NCBI GenBank assembly: GCA_035578155.1
Contig: JAPWDM010000006.1
Location: 49,967,529-50,031,528 of the forward strand
DNA length: 64,000 bases
DNA from: Brachynemurus nebulosus
Lineage: Eukaryota > Arthropoda > Insecta > Neuroptera > Myrmeleontidae
Direction of reading: 5' to 3'
Part shown: positions 13,401 to 26,225 of the stretch, piece by piece
Position numbering within the stretch: position 1 is the first letter of the stretch
Layout: each line of letters starts with the position of its first letter
Made by a program: the position numbers and the translations under genes
The notes under the pieces: model-generated
The model's input: the letters and a program-made list of their open reading frames with translations, nothing else
Database searches by the model: none
Told to the model about the DNA's origin: nothing

Positions 13401-15242
13401 CACTTAAAATTTTATTTTAAATATATATTTAAATTACGAAATGAAATTTAGCATTTCCTATTTTAAATAAGTTCAGTTTACAATCACCATTTTACATTTA
13501 AAATCAAAATATATGCATACTTAAATTTATTTTAATATAATACTTTATGATCCATATTCGTAATGGAACTCAAGTTGCACTCAACTCGAGCGGTCTAATC
13601 TAAATATAAGTCGATTCACTTGAGTGAGATTTTTGATAACACGAGTTTCAATATCACTGGAATCAAATTTTATAAATTAGATAGCCATTTTTATGGATGC
13701 ACTTATCTTCATTATAATTGGTAAAATTTCATTTATCAGTAAGACAGTTCTGATTTCCCAACGTTAAAATATTAAATTTATAAAGATCTTTTTATAAAGT
13801 GATCAATTTTTAGTTTTAATAATGTTTTAGTAACTTTTTTTTCTTAATGAATGTTGTTCAATTCTACAATTTTAATATTTCCTATATTTTTATAATGAGT
13901 TTAATATTTTAATGTTTTAAATAAGCACTCTATGTAAATTATATATTTTTGAGTTACCTAAGAGAAAAAAATCAAGAGAAATGAGTAAACAACAGTCATA
14001 TTAACAAGTTTGGTTTGATAATGTTAAAAGCCGATATAAAATTTATTTCTATTAAAAAATTTTTTGTTAAAGGTGTATGGAAGTAAATTACCGTTTTAAT
14101 AAAGTTATAATTAAACGTGTTGCATTTCACTTATATTATTATCATCTTTCATGAAAACTGGTCCTTAACTATCGAACTGTTCTTATTGTGCAAGACATAA
14201 TCTCCCACTAAACAAATGTATTTTTACCAATTATTATTATAAACTTAAGAAAAGCATTTTTCATTTTGAATTCCATTTTAAATAGCTATTTTCCATTTTC
14301 TGTTTTAAATATGTGCAACAAAACCATTTCTCATTGTCTATTTGGAACAGATTCTATATGAATCGTTTTTCACAACTCCGATATTTTTATAATTTTTGGG
14401 ATTAATATCCAACAGTTCCCATGTTTTATAAAACACTCTGTATTAAATCTAACATCAGATAAGTACAATTGGAATTGTAAACTTGGGGTGACGATAATGA
14501 CATTGTAGGGTGATCGATCGTCTTTACCGTGACCCAGTGTGGCCCTATGAACCGAAACTCCATATGCATCCCTAATGTGAACCAAATGATCATACATACA
14601 TACAAGCAGTAAGTAGATACGTACCCGTTTTGACTGTATCCCCAATAATCTAATAAATAATTGAAGAAAAACTTCAAGGGCGGAATTTTTACTAAGTTTA
14701 AATAACACAATTTTCAATTGTTATGTTGTTGTTATTTGTAATGTGCTTTTTTCCTTAAATGATTTTTATTTGTTACAAGGGGATCGAATGTTTGGAATGA
14801 AAATTGTTTTTACAGGTTTTTTCATCTCTTTTTGTTCATTTCCTTTATCAACTTACGAATTTACTTTCCCATTTCGAATATTATTATGCGGCAATGAATT
14901 TTTTATTAGGTACATATGTTATATTTTACTTTTTTTTAGTGCTGCCCTACCGACCGAGCTGCACATCTACAAATTATGTACCGTCTATAATGTAATTTTT
15001 AATTTAAATATTTATTTTTATTTTAATATGTGTTGTATTTCATGTATTTGATTAAAGATTATTCTGTCGAATAAAAATTGATAGGATAAATTTTTTATTG
15101 TTTGCAATACACATTTATTACAAATTTAACGATGTTGAGATCGTAATTCAAGAGGTGAATGAATACAGATCCTGTATTACTTACATTTATACAAAGTTTA
15201 TTTGAGAAGTCTATTATGTAATTGAAAGATTATATAATAAAC
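10441..15242. other. Long featureless AT-rich stretch
   Basis: About 4.8 kb without a supported gene, RNA or bounded transposon. It contains homopolymer-rich blocks (for example 12480-12590) and short open frames of noise-like composition. If a host intron or intergenic region is preserved anywhere in this window, this is a candidate. Confidence 0.5.
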
Positions 15243-15640
15243 TAGCTGTACTTGCGACGTCGTTCGCGCATAAAATCAATGAGAAGTATATAAGTATAAT
15301 AATTTATAAAGAATTTGCATAGAACAATAGTTTTGCGTAATGCGTACACATACTCAAAATGGTTTTTGTATTTTCCCGAAGGAAACATCAGACCAGATTT
15401 CATCAAAATCCGTTCAATAATAGTTTGTGCGTAATGTGTGCACGTGCTCAAAATGGTTTTTGTATTTTCTCGTGGAAATGAGACATTTTACCGGAGTAAA
15501 AAGTATCCTAGATGTTTACCCAGGTAATAACTTATCACCACACTAAATTTAGTCAAAATCCCTTCAGTAGTTTTTGCATGATGCGTGAACAGACAGACAG
15601 ACAAACAAATTTCGTGATTAAGAAAACCAAAATAATATGT
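15243..15640 (-). mobile_element. Helitron-like non-autonomous element, 3' part
   Basis: Read on the minus strand, the element ends CAAGTACAGCTAGT, matching the CTAG-T 3' end of Helitrons, preceded by the small palindrome CGACGTCG. Its other end has a CTGTCTGTCTGT run. Inside is a pattern common to many arthropod repeats: a phrase about 'fails to be near ... AAAATCC' target-like text repeated twice (around 15385-15425 and 15545-15575), with ACTTTTTACTCCGG between. It is a different subfamily from the copies at 26226, 35069, 57643 and 63722. The 5' end is not clear. Helitron assignment is an inference. Confidence 0.5.
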
Positions 15641-15997
15641 TACATCATTTAGGCGCCTGAACGCCGCGCCGGCGTAACTACAAATTTTTCCAAAAAGTAA
15701 AAGTGACGAAAAAAACGTCATCGGGACTTACCGTATACCGTGTGCCTTATGCTTTTGCTCTCAACCCCTACAGCATCGAATTCTGGTCGAAATTAAGCCC
15801 TGGATATAGTACCTAAAAGGAATATTCTGCTCTAATGGTGCGTTTACACGACAACGACTTAACTGCGCATTCAGTTTGTATAAATAAGTTTGTACAAAAA
15901 CCCCGAATACGATACGATACATAGCTGTTCAAATTTCAGTTTGTTTACAATAGTCCTCAGAGTACTTACATTATGATTTGTATATTACTGCGAATGA

Positions 15998-16210
15998 GGC
16001 CGGATTTACATTAACGCTCCGTTCTCGATACGATGTCACTACACTCCCGATTCGACAAAATATTCTTACACAATAAACAATGAGTGTATTCACATCATCG
16101 CTCTGATATCGGTCCGATATCAGTCACGGTTTGTGAACACAACAAGATTATATCGAAGCGAGAGTGGGGCGGGAGCGTACCGAGAGCAGAGCGTTAATGT
16201 AAATCGGGCC
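15998..16210. mobile_element. 213-bp MITE with GGCCGGATTTACATTAACGC ends
   Basis: It starts GGCCGGATTTACATTAACGC and ends with the complement (one change). Flanks are TGA on the left and TAA on the right, which may be a mutated 3-base duplication. It appears to sit inside a second pair of weaker inverted ends, GGTGCGTTTACACG near 15838 and its near-complement near 16286-16301, so nesting is possible. No coding capacity. Confidence 0.65.
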
Positions 16211-17390
16211 TAAAGCGCGACTTAATCTACACGCACTAGTAAAACTGTGCAAACTGGATTTACACAAGTAAAATCTTTAGCAGTGCGACGTTTACGCACC
16301 AATGGATTTATACGAGCTTTACATAAACTGATTTGCAAAAATAAATCACTAGTAAAACTTGCGCGGGTGAAGAAATCCCCTAAGAATCTACAAATAATCA
16401 GCCACTACTTTCCATTAAAAGTGACATTCCTTTTGATATTAATCTCCAAATGTATAATTTCAAATTAACACTGTAGATAATGCCAATATTAACCCTTTGC
16501 GCTTATAAGACATGTCTAGCATGACAAGGTGGTTTGGCCATTAACTCAACCATATTAGTTTACATTTAAACATTAAAATCTAGGTCTGTGGACAATAAAT
16601 AACGTTGAACCAACTTTTGAAAGTAACAAATTTAACAAAACGAGCATTTAAGACATTTAATATGAGCTTTGAGAAAAAAAGTTGCAAGTTTTTAAAAAAA
16701 AAATAGGAATAAAAATCATGCGTCATGTCATATGTCACATTTCTTGCCAGCTAGCCGAGAAACACGTTTATTTTTGCTTGAGTGCAAAGAGTTAAATTAT
16801 TTTTGGTTATTAACAAGTTTATGCTTTTTCAATTTTTGTTTTTATAATAAATAGGCCTTATTTATAAGACAGAAACGCTCTGAAAATGAAATTCAAACAT
16901 TTTTATATCTCTTTTCCCGTCAATTTTGATATTTCCTTAAATATCGCTTGTATAGAATTAAGTTAGGTAATAGTTTTTGATATTATTAATTAATAATTAA
17001 GCTTTAATTAATATTTTGCCACAAAGTGTATACATAGTATCAAATTCCCGATACATTTAATCCATTACCGCATGTGTATTACATATTTGAATACCGCCAA
17101 TAAATAACAAATGTAACAATTTTGCAAAGATGCCGAACGCAACACTATCAATAAAGTTGGTAATTAAAATAATACAAATTAATTATTTATTTATTGATAA
17201 TTTTGAAATACCGAATACGTACTGTTGCAAACTTGAATGTATATGTATGTATGTATGTAATTAGCGGTAATGAAATGAAAGTAAGATGAAACGTTACACT
17301 CACACATGTAATGTCCATTAGGGCCTAAAAGTACAAGAAACACTTGTTATGTCCTGGCGTACTACCTAGTTCGTATTCATACTCGCGTAA

Positions 17391-17555
17391 AGGTCCGTCC
17401 ACACGGCTCAAGCTTTACCACCGACTTACTTGGGCAAACCAGGTTTGTGCAAGTAAACATGTACGTATTTTCCCATCCATACGTACGTGTTTACTTGCAC
17501 AAACCTGGTTTACGCAAGTAAGTCGGTGGTAAAGCTTGAGCGTGTGGACGGACCC
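17391..17555. mobile_element. 165-bp palindromic PIF/Harbinger-type MITE
   Basis: Almost the whole element is one hairpin. It begins AGGTCCGTCCACACG and ends CGTGTGGACGGACCC, and the arms continue through AAGCTTTACCACCGACTTAC to a centre near 17473. It is flanked by TAA on both sides (17388-17390 and 17556-17558). The 3-base TAA duplication and GGG-type end fit PIF/Harbinger. The open frame through it is an artefact. Confidence 0.85.
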
Positions 17556-17558
17556 TAA

Positions 17559-19193
17559 GACATACAATTAGCGGAAATCTTTCTTTAAAAATTTAAGTAA
17601 ATAAACACAGTATGTAATTTTATCGATTAGTGGATTACTCATTTGCTGATTATGAGTTTATGAATGAGCTCCGTAATGTGAATGTCATTCTGTTACATAT
17701 ATTATGTAGAGTAATTCCTTTGATAGTAACCGTAGCCATAATATGTATGCAATATTATTGTTTGAATTACTTTTTAAAATAAGAACTTAGGAATTAGTGT
17801 CCGTTATTGTTTCAGCATTGTGTTCAACAAAGAATATTTTTTTGATAACTAAACAATTGATTAGTCGCTAAATTTGCATACACAAATAGAAATAAAATGA
17901 ATTAAGTTAGGCATGATCGCGGAAGTGGTAAGTGTTAACTCTCAAATTGACACTATAGCCGGCAATCTTTGTACGACAATAATAATTAATAATTATATAA
18001 ATCAAATTCTATAATAATAAAAATAATATTGATTAAAATTCAGCAGAAAATTTTAACAAAATAAACACGTTTGTTCTATTATTTTAGGAAAGGCTTTATC
18101 ACCAAAGTAATTTATACATTAACAACAACAATCAAAGTAACTTGTGTTAAATTTTCGTGAATAGAGTCAGTGTAGTTCCAATATTTATTAGTGAACGTGT
18201 TACACAATACTTAAGTTTTAAATATTTTATTCGTGACTTATTTTCCAGTGTTTCCATTATGGATAATTTGTAGGTGAGTGGCTATTATTTTGTTGAATAT
18301 ACGATTTGATACATATCTTAACAAATTCGTTTACTTAATTTTAAATATTTCAAAGTTGCACACATGTGTAACGGTTTGGTACTGTAAAATAATATTATGA
18401 AGAATAAAGTTTTAATTTTTTTTTTTTAAATTTAAATTATAACAATATGTAGTATTCTAAAACAAAAATCTAAAATATCACTTTTCACATCCGACGTGTT
18501 GTAGACATTAACCAAATATCAGTCTTTTGTTATGTGCGTAACTACAACATGTGCTTAAGTACGAGTTGTTTTTGGTTTTTTCATTGATACCGTACAGCAT
18601 AACCTCTTTTTATGCCGTCTTTTTTAATCGATTTTTTTTTTTTAAATATTCATTAAAGTGCATAATGTGAATAAAAAGTAAGAGAAAGTACAAAATTTGT
18701 ACATTAATTTGCGGTAAATTACTACATAAGTACCTATATAAATTATTGCGTCATTCAATTTCTTTACGTATCTATGTATTGTTATTTTTGCAACAATCAG
18801 TTATTTTTCAAGCAAATCGTGAGGTTTTTGGTTATGTATTTTACACGAAACTTTCTTTATAAGCTTTTATATAGCTAGTAAGGAAGTTCTTGAGTATTTC
18901 TTTTTTGGTGCGATTTGTTTATGCGATCCCTATCCTCTACATAAAAGAGTTTTCGTTGTTATTAAAATATAAAAAATAAATGTTATTTAAAAATTTAATT
19001 TTGAATATATGAACGATACATTAAAATACTCTACACATTTTTAACGTATATTTTATATAAATTTATTTTAACTTTTATTAAATTAAATATAAAGATTACA
19101 TGCACAATATTGCATTATACCGTTACTCTGAATATAAACTTCTTTTATTTAATATACATGAGTTTCCTTAAAAAATATTTATATTAAAAAGCT
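17559..19193. other. Non-coding stretch
   Basis: No gene supported. At 18262-18279 the string ATGGATAATTTGTAG is followed by GTGAGTGG, a strong splice-donor match, but there is no usable coding frame upstream; see the rejected items. Confidence 0.45.
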
Positions 19194-19197
19194 TTAT

Positions 19198-20102
19198 GGG
19201 GGACCACTATTGTGACATTTTAAAAAAAAAAATTGGAATTTTTTTTACATGTTTCGATAGTCTATACCTTCAAAAATAACATACTAAAATTTCAAGTGTA
19301 TATCCCAAATAGTTTTTGAGTTACAGCCATTTGAAGAGCGGATTCTGATTTCATTGTTAACTCTGAGATATTGAGAAATGTATGAAGGTTGATAGTTCGG
19401 GAGTTTCTGGACGCGGCTGAAAGTCACATGTTCTGGAGCAACTAGAACCTGGTACATTTAAACGACTCATGACCGTTTTCTATGACCGTTTTCTATGACC
19501 GTTATAGTGAGTACATCGTAAATAATTTTAGTAAAAATTCTCAGTGATTAAATCTAAAAGGTTAGGTAAAGAAAAACTACATTTTTCAAATTTGCTGCAG
19601 TTATAACTCGAAGACAAATTATCCGATCGATTTGATTCTTATTGCAGCTTCTTTTATATATGTTTCTTCGTGCCATGAACCTCGAAGTTTTCCAATCGAA
19701 TAAAAAATGTAATTTTTGCAGGCCAAAAATCATCAAATTTTCACACAAAATTTTAAACTTTTTTTACAACTTCGCCATTTTGTTAAATTTCAACTTTTTT
19801 TTCGATTGAGGCTCATGGCACGGACAATACCTTCTAGTTTAATAGGCTTTTTTCTTTTTTCGATTTCCGGCACTGTGAAGGTCGCTATTACTGCAGCAGT
19901 GGGGGGGGGACTTTTTTTGGAGCCTTGGGAGATCGCGAATAACTCACTGAATTTTCAATTTTTTGGTCCAAAAATTTTATCATGAATTTATTACATATCA
20001 ACGAATATATCCTTAAAATATTAAAACACTCCATACAGTAGTTTTCTTTTAAAAAATTCCCAAAAATCACCTTGTTTCAGGCGGTCACACTAGTGCTCCC
20101 CC
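19198..20102 (+). mobile_element. TTAA-site TIR element, family G copy 1
   Basis: It begins GGGGGACCACTATTGTGAC and ends with the near-complement GGTCACACTAGTGCTCCCCC. Flanks are TTAT (19194-19197) and TTAA (20103-20106), consistent with a TTAA target with one mutation. TTAA targets are used by piggyBac and Kolobok transposons; the ends alone do not decide between them. A 14-bp unit is tandemly repeated near 19470-19500. The copy holds an intact TTAA at about 19549-19552 (GTGATTAAATCT), which is the empty equivalent of the piggyBac insertion in copy 2. No coding frame of note. Confidence 0.75.
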
Positions 20103-21141
20103 TTAAAAGGGCAGTAGCAGTAATTTTGGGGTAATTTTTAATTTCATATATTTCGAGCCATTACCGCCGATTTATCGTAAGCGACACTTTTATCGAAATT
20201 GAAATTTTTATTGCAAGCAACATTTTAAACTGTAACGGACCAATCAGCGTTAACGTTTTTCTCCAAAATTCGTTAATTAACGAGTTATAGCAACTGCTTA
20301 GTTTATCGTTAATACAACACATTTTCACATGTTAGCGTAACCGACAATAATCATCTTTATCGTAAGGTTAATAAGGAATAATACGCTTAGGCGTAATAAA
20401 ATTAAGACGGCAGAAATATCGCAAGCGTCACACAAATATTTAAAAAATCCTTTTCCTGTAAAATTTGATATTTGTCGGTTACGGTTTTGTATCTTTTCAA
20501 CGTATTTCCCAACACTGCCACCATAATATTATTTTATTTTATAAAACATAATTAGACCAGATACTAGATTTAGATCAGATAGCTGATCTAGCGTGCTTAG
20601 GCATTTTAATGTGGTATAGGTCGAGGGTAGCAATCCCGTAATCTATTATGCTCGTAAACGTTTTCTGTAATTTCCGTTCGCAATTCCACACAGACTCCAA
20701 ATCTCTTCACAAATTCCAGATGATTGTCGACATAGTTCCGTGACATACCTTCCAAATCCTAGACCGGATACTATTTTCCTTGTCCTCCGTCCACATCATA
20801 GCCTAATGTAAAAGTAATATGAATAAATAAAAAATAAAAATGATGACGTGGATAAGGTTAGTTACAGGTTACAGTCTGTTACAATCTGAGGAGCTCGCGC
20901 TAAATCCCATTAGTGTTATTATGTTATTATTAATTTAAAGATTTCGACTTCTACGTAAATTATTTAAAAAATATTAATAACCCGAAATTTAACATATTTT
21001 CTCAAAACTGAATATTGTAATTATTGATGAAGATGGGTGAAGAGAAGAGGGGTATAGACTAATTAAACACTGCAGAACAAGGTACACAATATATTATACA
21101 GTATTCGTTAAAAAGAGACAAATCGTAATATTGGTAACCAT

Positions 21142-22129
21142 CAGTGGCGGATCCAGAGGGGGGATCATAGGGGTCATGACCCCCGCCCCCTGAGCTGAAA
21201 GTAATTACTACATACTTACGATTGCGCTAAAAAATTCAAACAAATAAAAATTAACAAATAAATTTTCAAATTTCAAACAAACAAATCTAGTGGTTAATAT
21301 TTTTAAACAGTATAATTTTAACTTGTAATTTTAAAATGTAATGTACACACGTAGAAAATATTATAATTTATTATTGTACATTAAAAGTCCCTACATCTAG
21401 CTCAGTGGTTCCCAAAGTGGTCTATATTAACCACCAGGATTCGATAATAAGCTGCAAGCGGTCCATGTTGGCCAAAAAAAATTGGGGTTCAGTATGATGT
21501 AAATGGGGGTTTACAGCAACAGAGTATACGTACACCGAAGCAGGTTTTGGCTAGGTTGTTCTAAAATGTAAAAATGAGAAATTGGTGACCTTTTTTTTGG
21601 TTGTCACCTGCATTGACCAAAAAAAAGGTCATCGACACCTCATTTTGGACAAATTATATTTTCGAAGTTATTGCTGAATTTATGAATTTGTACAGGGGGT
21701 GTATCTAAAATCGAAAACCATGGCAAGGGATAGGGATCGACGACACCAAGAAGTTTGGGAACCACTGATCTAGCTTTTGAAAATAGGAGAGAATAACATA
21801 TTTTTTTAAATGACCATTTATCAAATAACCAGTATAAATGCTGCACATGTGTTTAATAATCTTTAACAAAAAATAAATTCGAAATTCATGCAGTTTTGAG
21901 CACTTTTTGTTAAATTTGCAATAGCGAACAAAGTTTGACTCCTTCTCCCCCCTAAATTGAAGGCTGGATTCGCCCCTAATTTGTAATATAGAATTTACCT
22001 ATAAGTTTCACATAAAAAAATTCTGTGCGGATTTGGACACCTTTGGTTATAGGTATTTACAATAAGGACTAAAGTGTTAAGTCATAAAAATTTGACCCCT
22101 CCCTGAGCTGAAGGCTGGTTCCGCCCCTG
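21142..22129. mobile_element. hAT-like element with CAGTGGCGGATCCAG end
   Basis: It starts CAGTGGCGGATCCAG and ends CTGGTTCCGCCCCTG. The 8-bp flanks are GTAACCAT (21134-21141) and GTAACCGT (22130-22137), seven of eight matching, as expected of a hAT target duplication. A second copy of the right-end motif (GAAGGCTGGATTCGCCCCT, about 21961-21979) lies 150 bp inside, so the right end was partly duplicated. Another hAT MITE sits within it at 21403-21767. No transposase is present. Confidence 0.85.
21403..21767. mobile_element. hAT MITE nested in the previous element
   Basis: The 365-bp insertion starts CAGTGGTTCCCAAAGT and ends GTTTGGGAACCACTG. It is flanked by a perfect 8-bp duplication ATCTAGCT (21395-21402 and 21768-21775). 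Ends and duplication length are diagnostic of hAT. A shorter inverted pair, 'GACCTTTTTTTTGG' near 21588 and its complement near 21618, forms a hairpin in the middle. Non-coding. Confidence 0.95.
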
Positions 22130-22690
22130 GTAACCGTAAATACGATGTTGTTCCCTAGGTATGTGAACAAGCTTTAGATATTACTTTAAATAATTTGTAG
22201 TTCTTTTCCCGGTCCCTTTGTCTCATATAGTTCACTTAAAAATCTATTATTTAATGACACTCATACATTATTTACTATTTGTCAACATCTTTCTATAAAG
22301 TAATATATGGTATTAATAATAACAGATTGGTATTATTCGATACTTATAAAAATAGATATCAGTCTTTGTCATATTGGATAATAGCGATTCCGTGTACCGA
22401 GGTAATTTTTTTTGAAAAATAAGTTCAATAAATAACAAAGCAATTTGTAACATTGTACAAACTAAGATTGCACATCCACTTTACAAATAAGTATTGTCAC
22501 ATTATTAGTATGGAATTCTTTTAAAAATTTAAAGACATTACAGTAAAATCTCTAAATAATTTTCGTTGTATATAATTGTTATTTTAGAAACATTCCAAAA
22601 AACCTTTTTATTTCTTATAATGTATTATTTATTTTATTTTTAAATTTTGACCATTTCGTACTTTTATTTACGTATTTATACCTATGTATA

Positions 22691-22921
22691 CACTAAAACC
22701 TTGTTTATCCGGAATTGATGGGACGAGAGTGATTCCGGATAAACCAAATTTAATGGTATTTGCCTGCAAAATTGTAACATGGGTAAAATAATCACGGCGA
22801 ACGTACACCTACCGCAAACTGTATTTTAGACGCAAAAAACTTATAGATACTATAATTTGGTTTCGTTCCAGATAAACCGGCGTTCCGGATAGTCGGATAC
22901 CAGATAAACGAGGTTTTAGTG
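22691..22921. mobile_element. Pogo/Tigger-like MITE
   Basis: A 231-bp element with inverted ends CACTAAAACCTTGTTTATC / GATAAACGAGGTTTTAGTG, flanked by TA on both sides (22689-22690 and 22922-22923). Repeated GATAAACC/CCGGAT blocks lie just inside the ends. TA duplication with an 'AACCTCGTTTATCCGG'-type end is characteristic of the pogo/Tigger branch of Tc1/mariner. Non-coding. Confidence 0.85.
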
Positions 22922-23482
22922 TATTTATTTTAGTGTATATAGCCTTAGAAGCTAAAACACTAAATAAAAAAATATCACTTTTTTACCGATTCTTCTTTAA
23001 CTTTATGTAAATCAACACTTTTAAGTGTTCGATTTCTAAATTTCTAACTAGCGGAAGCTAGAACTAGTGCAGTAATGACTACTAAATAAATATAACTTTT
23101 GTAACTGACATGTAAACCTATATATTAAAGAATTTTAAATTATCAATAACGAGAAGTATACAGATATCTATCTATATCTGTTTTAGAAAAAAAATTAATC
23201 CATTTGTTTGTGAAACCGCCTGTCTTTCATTCTGTCAATAAAATTTTTGAGTTTTTTCCGTATATTTTTATAATCAAAACAAAATTCAAGCAACAGATTT
23301 CTGTTGCTGCAGTATTTACTATAATTTGTTTGGTGGACAAGTTCGTTTAGTGTGACTCTATGATTTTTATTGTAGCAGTAAAGAATGTATAAAATAAATT
23401 ACGTGTAGGTTGATTATAAATTATGTACAGGTGAATTTTTTAAGAGTTTCCATTTTTACTACAACTAAACTGTTGGTTTAAT

Positions 23483-23520
23483 TCGGATATATTAATTAAG
23501 TTTCAAATTAATATATCCGA
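23483..23520. repeat. Short perfect hairpin
   Basis: A 15-bp perfect stem (TCGGATATATTAATT and its complement) with an 8-base loop. It lies just inside a sequence near 23429-23470 resembling the terminus of the 30411-30862 element (GTGAATTTTTTAAGAGTTTCC), so it may be part of a decayed relative of that element. Confidence 0.7.
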
Positions 23521-23837
23521 GAAACAAACCGTTATTAACATATTCTAAATTAGTACAGATGGAATGGAAATTATATGGAAATCGAATCTCTTAGATAGAT
23601 TAATAAAAAAAAACCTTCCCTGTGACAAAATAGTACTAATATGGGAGGAATTGTAATTTTCACCAGTAAGGCTTTGTACATCTCTAATATTTTTGCTTTA
23701 ATTTTAGCTTCTAAATTACTAAGCTTCTAACTCTAAACTACTTATTATGCCTGAAAGAATTAAATAAAAAAACACACATGTGCCCTTTCTGAAATAACTA
23801 ATTCAATTATAAAATGAAATCTCTCAAAAAAACTTAC

Positions 23838-23939
<102 letters not shown>

Positions 23940-24105
23940 ATTTATATAAAATCTGTAGAATAGAATATTGGAAATAATTTTGTAACGTAGGTATCTTTTT
24001 TCGACAGTTTTTCACAAATTAGTAAAGTGATATTTATTTTATTTTTATTCAGTAACATTCTCGTTAATCTTCAGATTTTCACCTATACAAACGGATGCTA
24101 TAATT

Positions 24106-24260
24106 CAGTACTGGATTTACATTAGTGATACGCACCACGCGAAGCTATTGCCTAGGGCGGCAAATTAATAAAAGATTAACTTTTATTAATATAAAATTTT
24201 TTTCCAGAGGCGGCATTTTCCTCGGTGTCCAGAGTGGCATTTAGAGCAAATCCGGCTCTG
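24106..24260. mobile_element. 155-bp hAT MITE
   Basis: It begins CAGTACTGGATTTAC and ends GCAAATCCGGCTCTG. These are complementary apart from a few changes. Left flank GCTATAATT and right flank GCTATATT differ by one base, fitting an old 8-bp hAT duplication. CCTAGGGCGGCA and GAGGCGGCATTT are the internal GC-rich blocks. Non-coding. Confidence 0.75.
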
Positions 24261-25559
24261 GCTATATTATTTATCTGCTTTGTAGAATAATTATGATTAG
24301 TTTTTCAAAGTGGTAAATAAAATATAAACATACCGTATATTTCAAAATGCTAGCCACATATCAAAATACGTGAAGTTAATCTTTTCCTGCGTTTGCGATG
24401 TTTAGAATATGTAGAGTTACCTCTACGATAATCGTTAATTATTATTTTAATGTGCTGTTAAATTTTTGATGGATTCAAAATTAAACTATAAAATAAATCC
24501 ATATTTCCATAAAAACCTGTTTATGTGAACAATTTTATTTTTTAAATGAACAATATATATTAATATCGACTGACATAATTAGAACAAATATATAGAAATC
24601 GTTAAAACTAATATATATATTTTTTTTAGAAAAGAAACGTAAACTTGTCATTTGCATAATTAGTTTTGAAGATAACTACTTTTTAAAATAAATTTTATTG
24701 AGTTAAGCAATTCTCTTTGGTTACGTTTATTGGTGCTGCTATAATACTACTAATTGTTTTCTTATCTCTTAAAGTGGTCCAAAATTTTTATTTTACAACT
24801 ATTAAAAGTTTAGAGCTTCCGCTTGATGTAAATTTTTTCACTCAGATTTTTTTCTTTTTTTCTGTTACTTTTTTAAGGGGCTATTTAGGGTAAGAAACTA
24901 AAAAAAGACAAATTTTCAATAATTTTTATATGTAAATTATTCAAAATTATTCAAATTATTTTCAAAAATCTTATATGTAAATTATTGCTTTTAAATCTTC
25001 TACACATTCTCAAGCATTCTTTTATCTATCAAGGAATATTTTATTTTCTTTTTGTTCGACGACGATGCATTTTATACGTTTTTACGACATACAGAACACA
25101 GCTTCAGCTGGTGTTCAGAAATCAGAAAATCAAGCAAATCAAGAAAATTACACCAATTCAGTAAAAATTAAATAAAATAATTGTGAAAAGTCGTCGTTTT
25201 TCTCGTTTCTTTTGTTTGTAATAATTATTAAGTTTCTTAGGTTTAGTTATCCAAAAAATTTACAACGAAGTGGTATGAAAGGGACACGTATTGAAAGGGG
25301 AATTCAAATTACGTGCTAAGTACAAATCCCGCCAAATCAAGCGTATTTGTGTTGTGTGGCACCACCAATCCAGATATGTTTGTTGCTGACTTCAAGTCAC
25401 TGTTATTTAAAACATGATAATGCTGTGCTTGTAAATTTTTTTATTTTCCAAAGTAATTTTTTTAAAAATTTTTCGGAACGTTTCCTGATATACTCTAAGT
25501 ATTTTTTGAAATGTTTGTAGTTATATGTATAATAGATAGTCTAGAGGAAAACAACAGAT

Positions 25560-26165
25560 CAGATATCTGTATATATAAAAATCAAAACTGACTGACTGAT
25601 CGATCAACGCACAGCCCAAACCGCTGGGCCTAGAAACGTGAAATTTTGAACTGGGATTTCTTATGTAACGTAGGTGATCATTAAGAAAGGATTTTTGGAA
25701 ATTCATCCCCTAAGGGGGTAAAATATGGGTTGAAAATTTTTATAGAAATCTGTAATTTTTTTTAGATACCAATATGGAAATTTGTGATAGGTTACTGGTT
25801 TGAACATAGAAGTTACAGTGCTTTTAAAAATTCACCCCTCAGGGCTTAGGGGGTTGAAACAGGGGAAGAAACTTTAAATGGAAGTCTGTCACCTAGAAAC
25901 GTGAAATTTTGCAAAGGGATTCTTTATATAACGTAGGTGAGCACTAAGAAGGGATTGTTGGAAATTCACCCCCTAAAGGGGTAAAATAGGGGATGAAAAT
26001 TTTCATAGAAATCTGTAATTTTTTGAGTTAGAAATACAGAAATTGGTTTTAGGTTGCTGGTTTGAACACAGAAGTTTCAGTTCTTTTAAAAATTCATCCC
26101 CAAGGGCTTAGGGGGTTGAAACAGGGGAAGAAACTGTAAGTGGAAGCCTGTCGTTTTTACAATTA
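25560..26165 (+). repeat. Tandem pair of ~263-bp units in a dispersed repeat
   Basis: The phrase CCTAGAAACGTGAAATTTTG starts at 25629 and again at 25892, giving a 263-bp period, and both units contain GTAACGTAGGTGA, a CCCCTAAGGGG-type block and GGGCTTAGGGGGTTGAAAC. A third partial start (ATTAGAAATGTGAAAA) follows at 26161. The leader 'TATATATAAAAATCAAAACTGACTGACTGA' region (25571-25600) precedes the first unit. This layout, a short leader then repeated monomers, is also seen in the Helitron-like copy at 57643-58520. Non-coding; superfamily unsure. Confidence 0.75.
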
Positions 26166-26225
26166 GAAATGTGAAAACTGATATGGTGTGGTATGCTGGT
26201 GATTTTAAAGTTGTTAAAAATTCAT

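Noticed and set aside
15836..16301. Outer MITE with GGTGCGTTTACACG ends around the 15998 element
   Set aside because: The two ends are only partly complementary and no target duplication could be defined, so it is mentioned but not listed as a feature.
18180..18290. Untranslated first exon ending TTTGTAG/GTGAGTGG
   Set aside because: The donor match is good, but the upstream ATG leads to a stop after four codons and no promoter is evident. It would need RNA evidence.
20590..20815. Minus-strand coding-like fragment (SRIWKVCHGTMSTIIWN and a later KLQKTFTSIIDYGIATLD)
   Set aside because: Stops interrupt it and I could not match it to any family with confidence; it may be a retroelement scrap.
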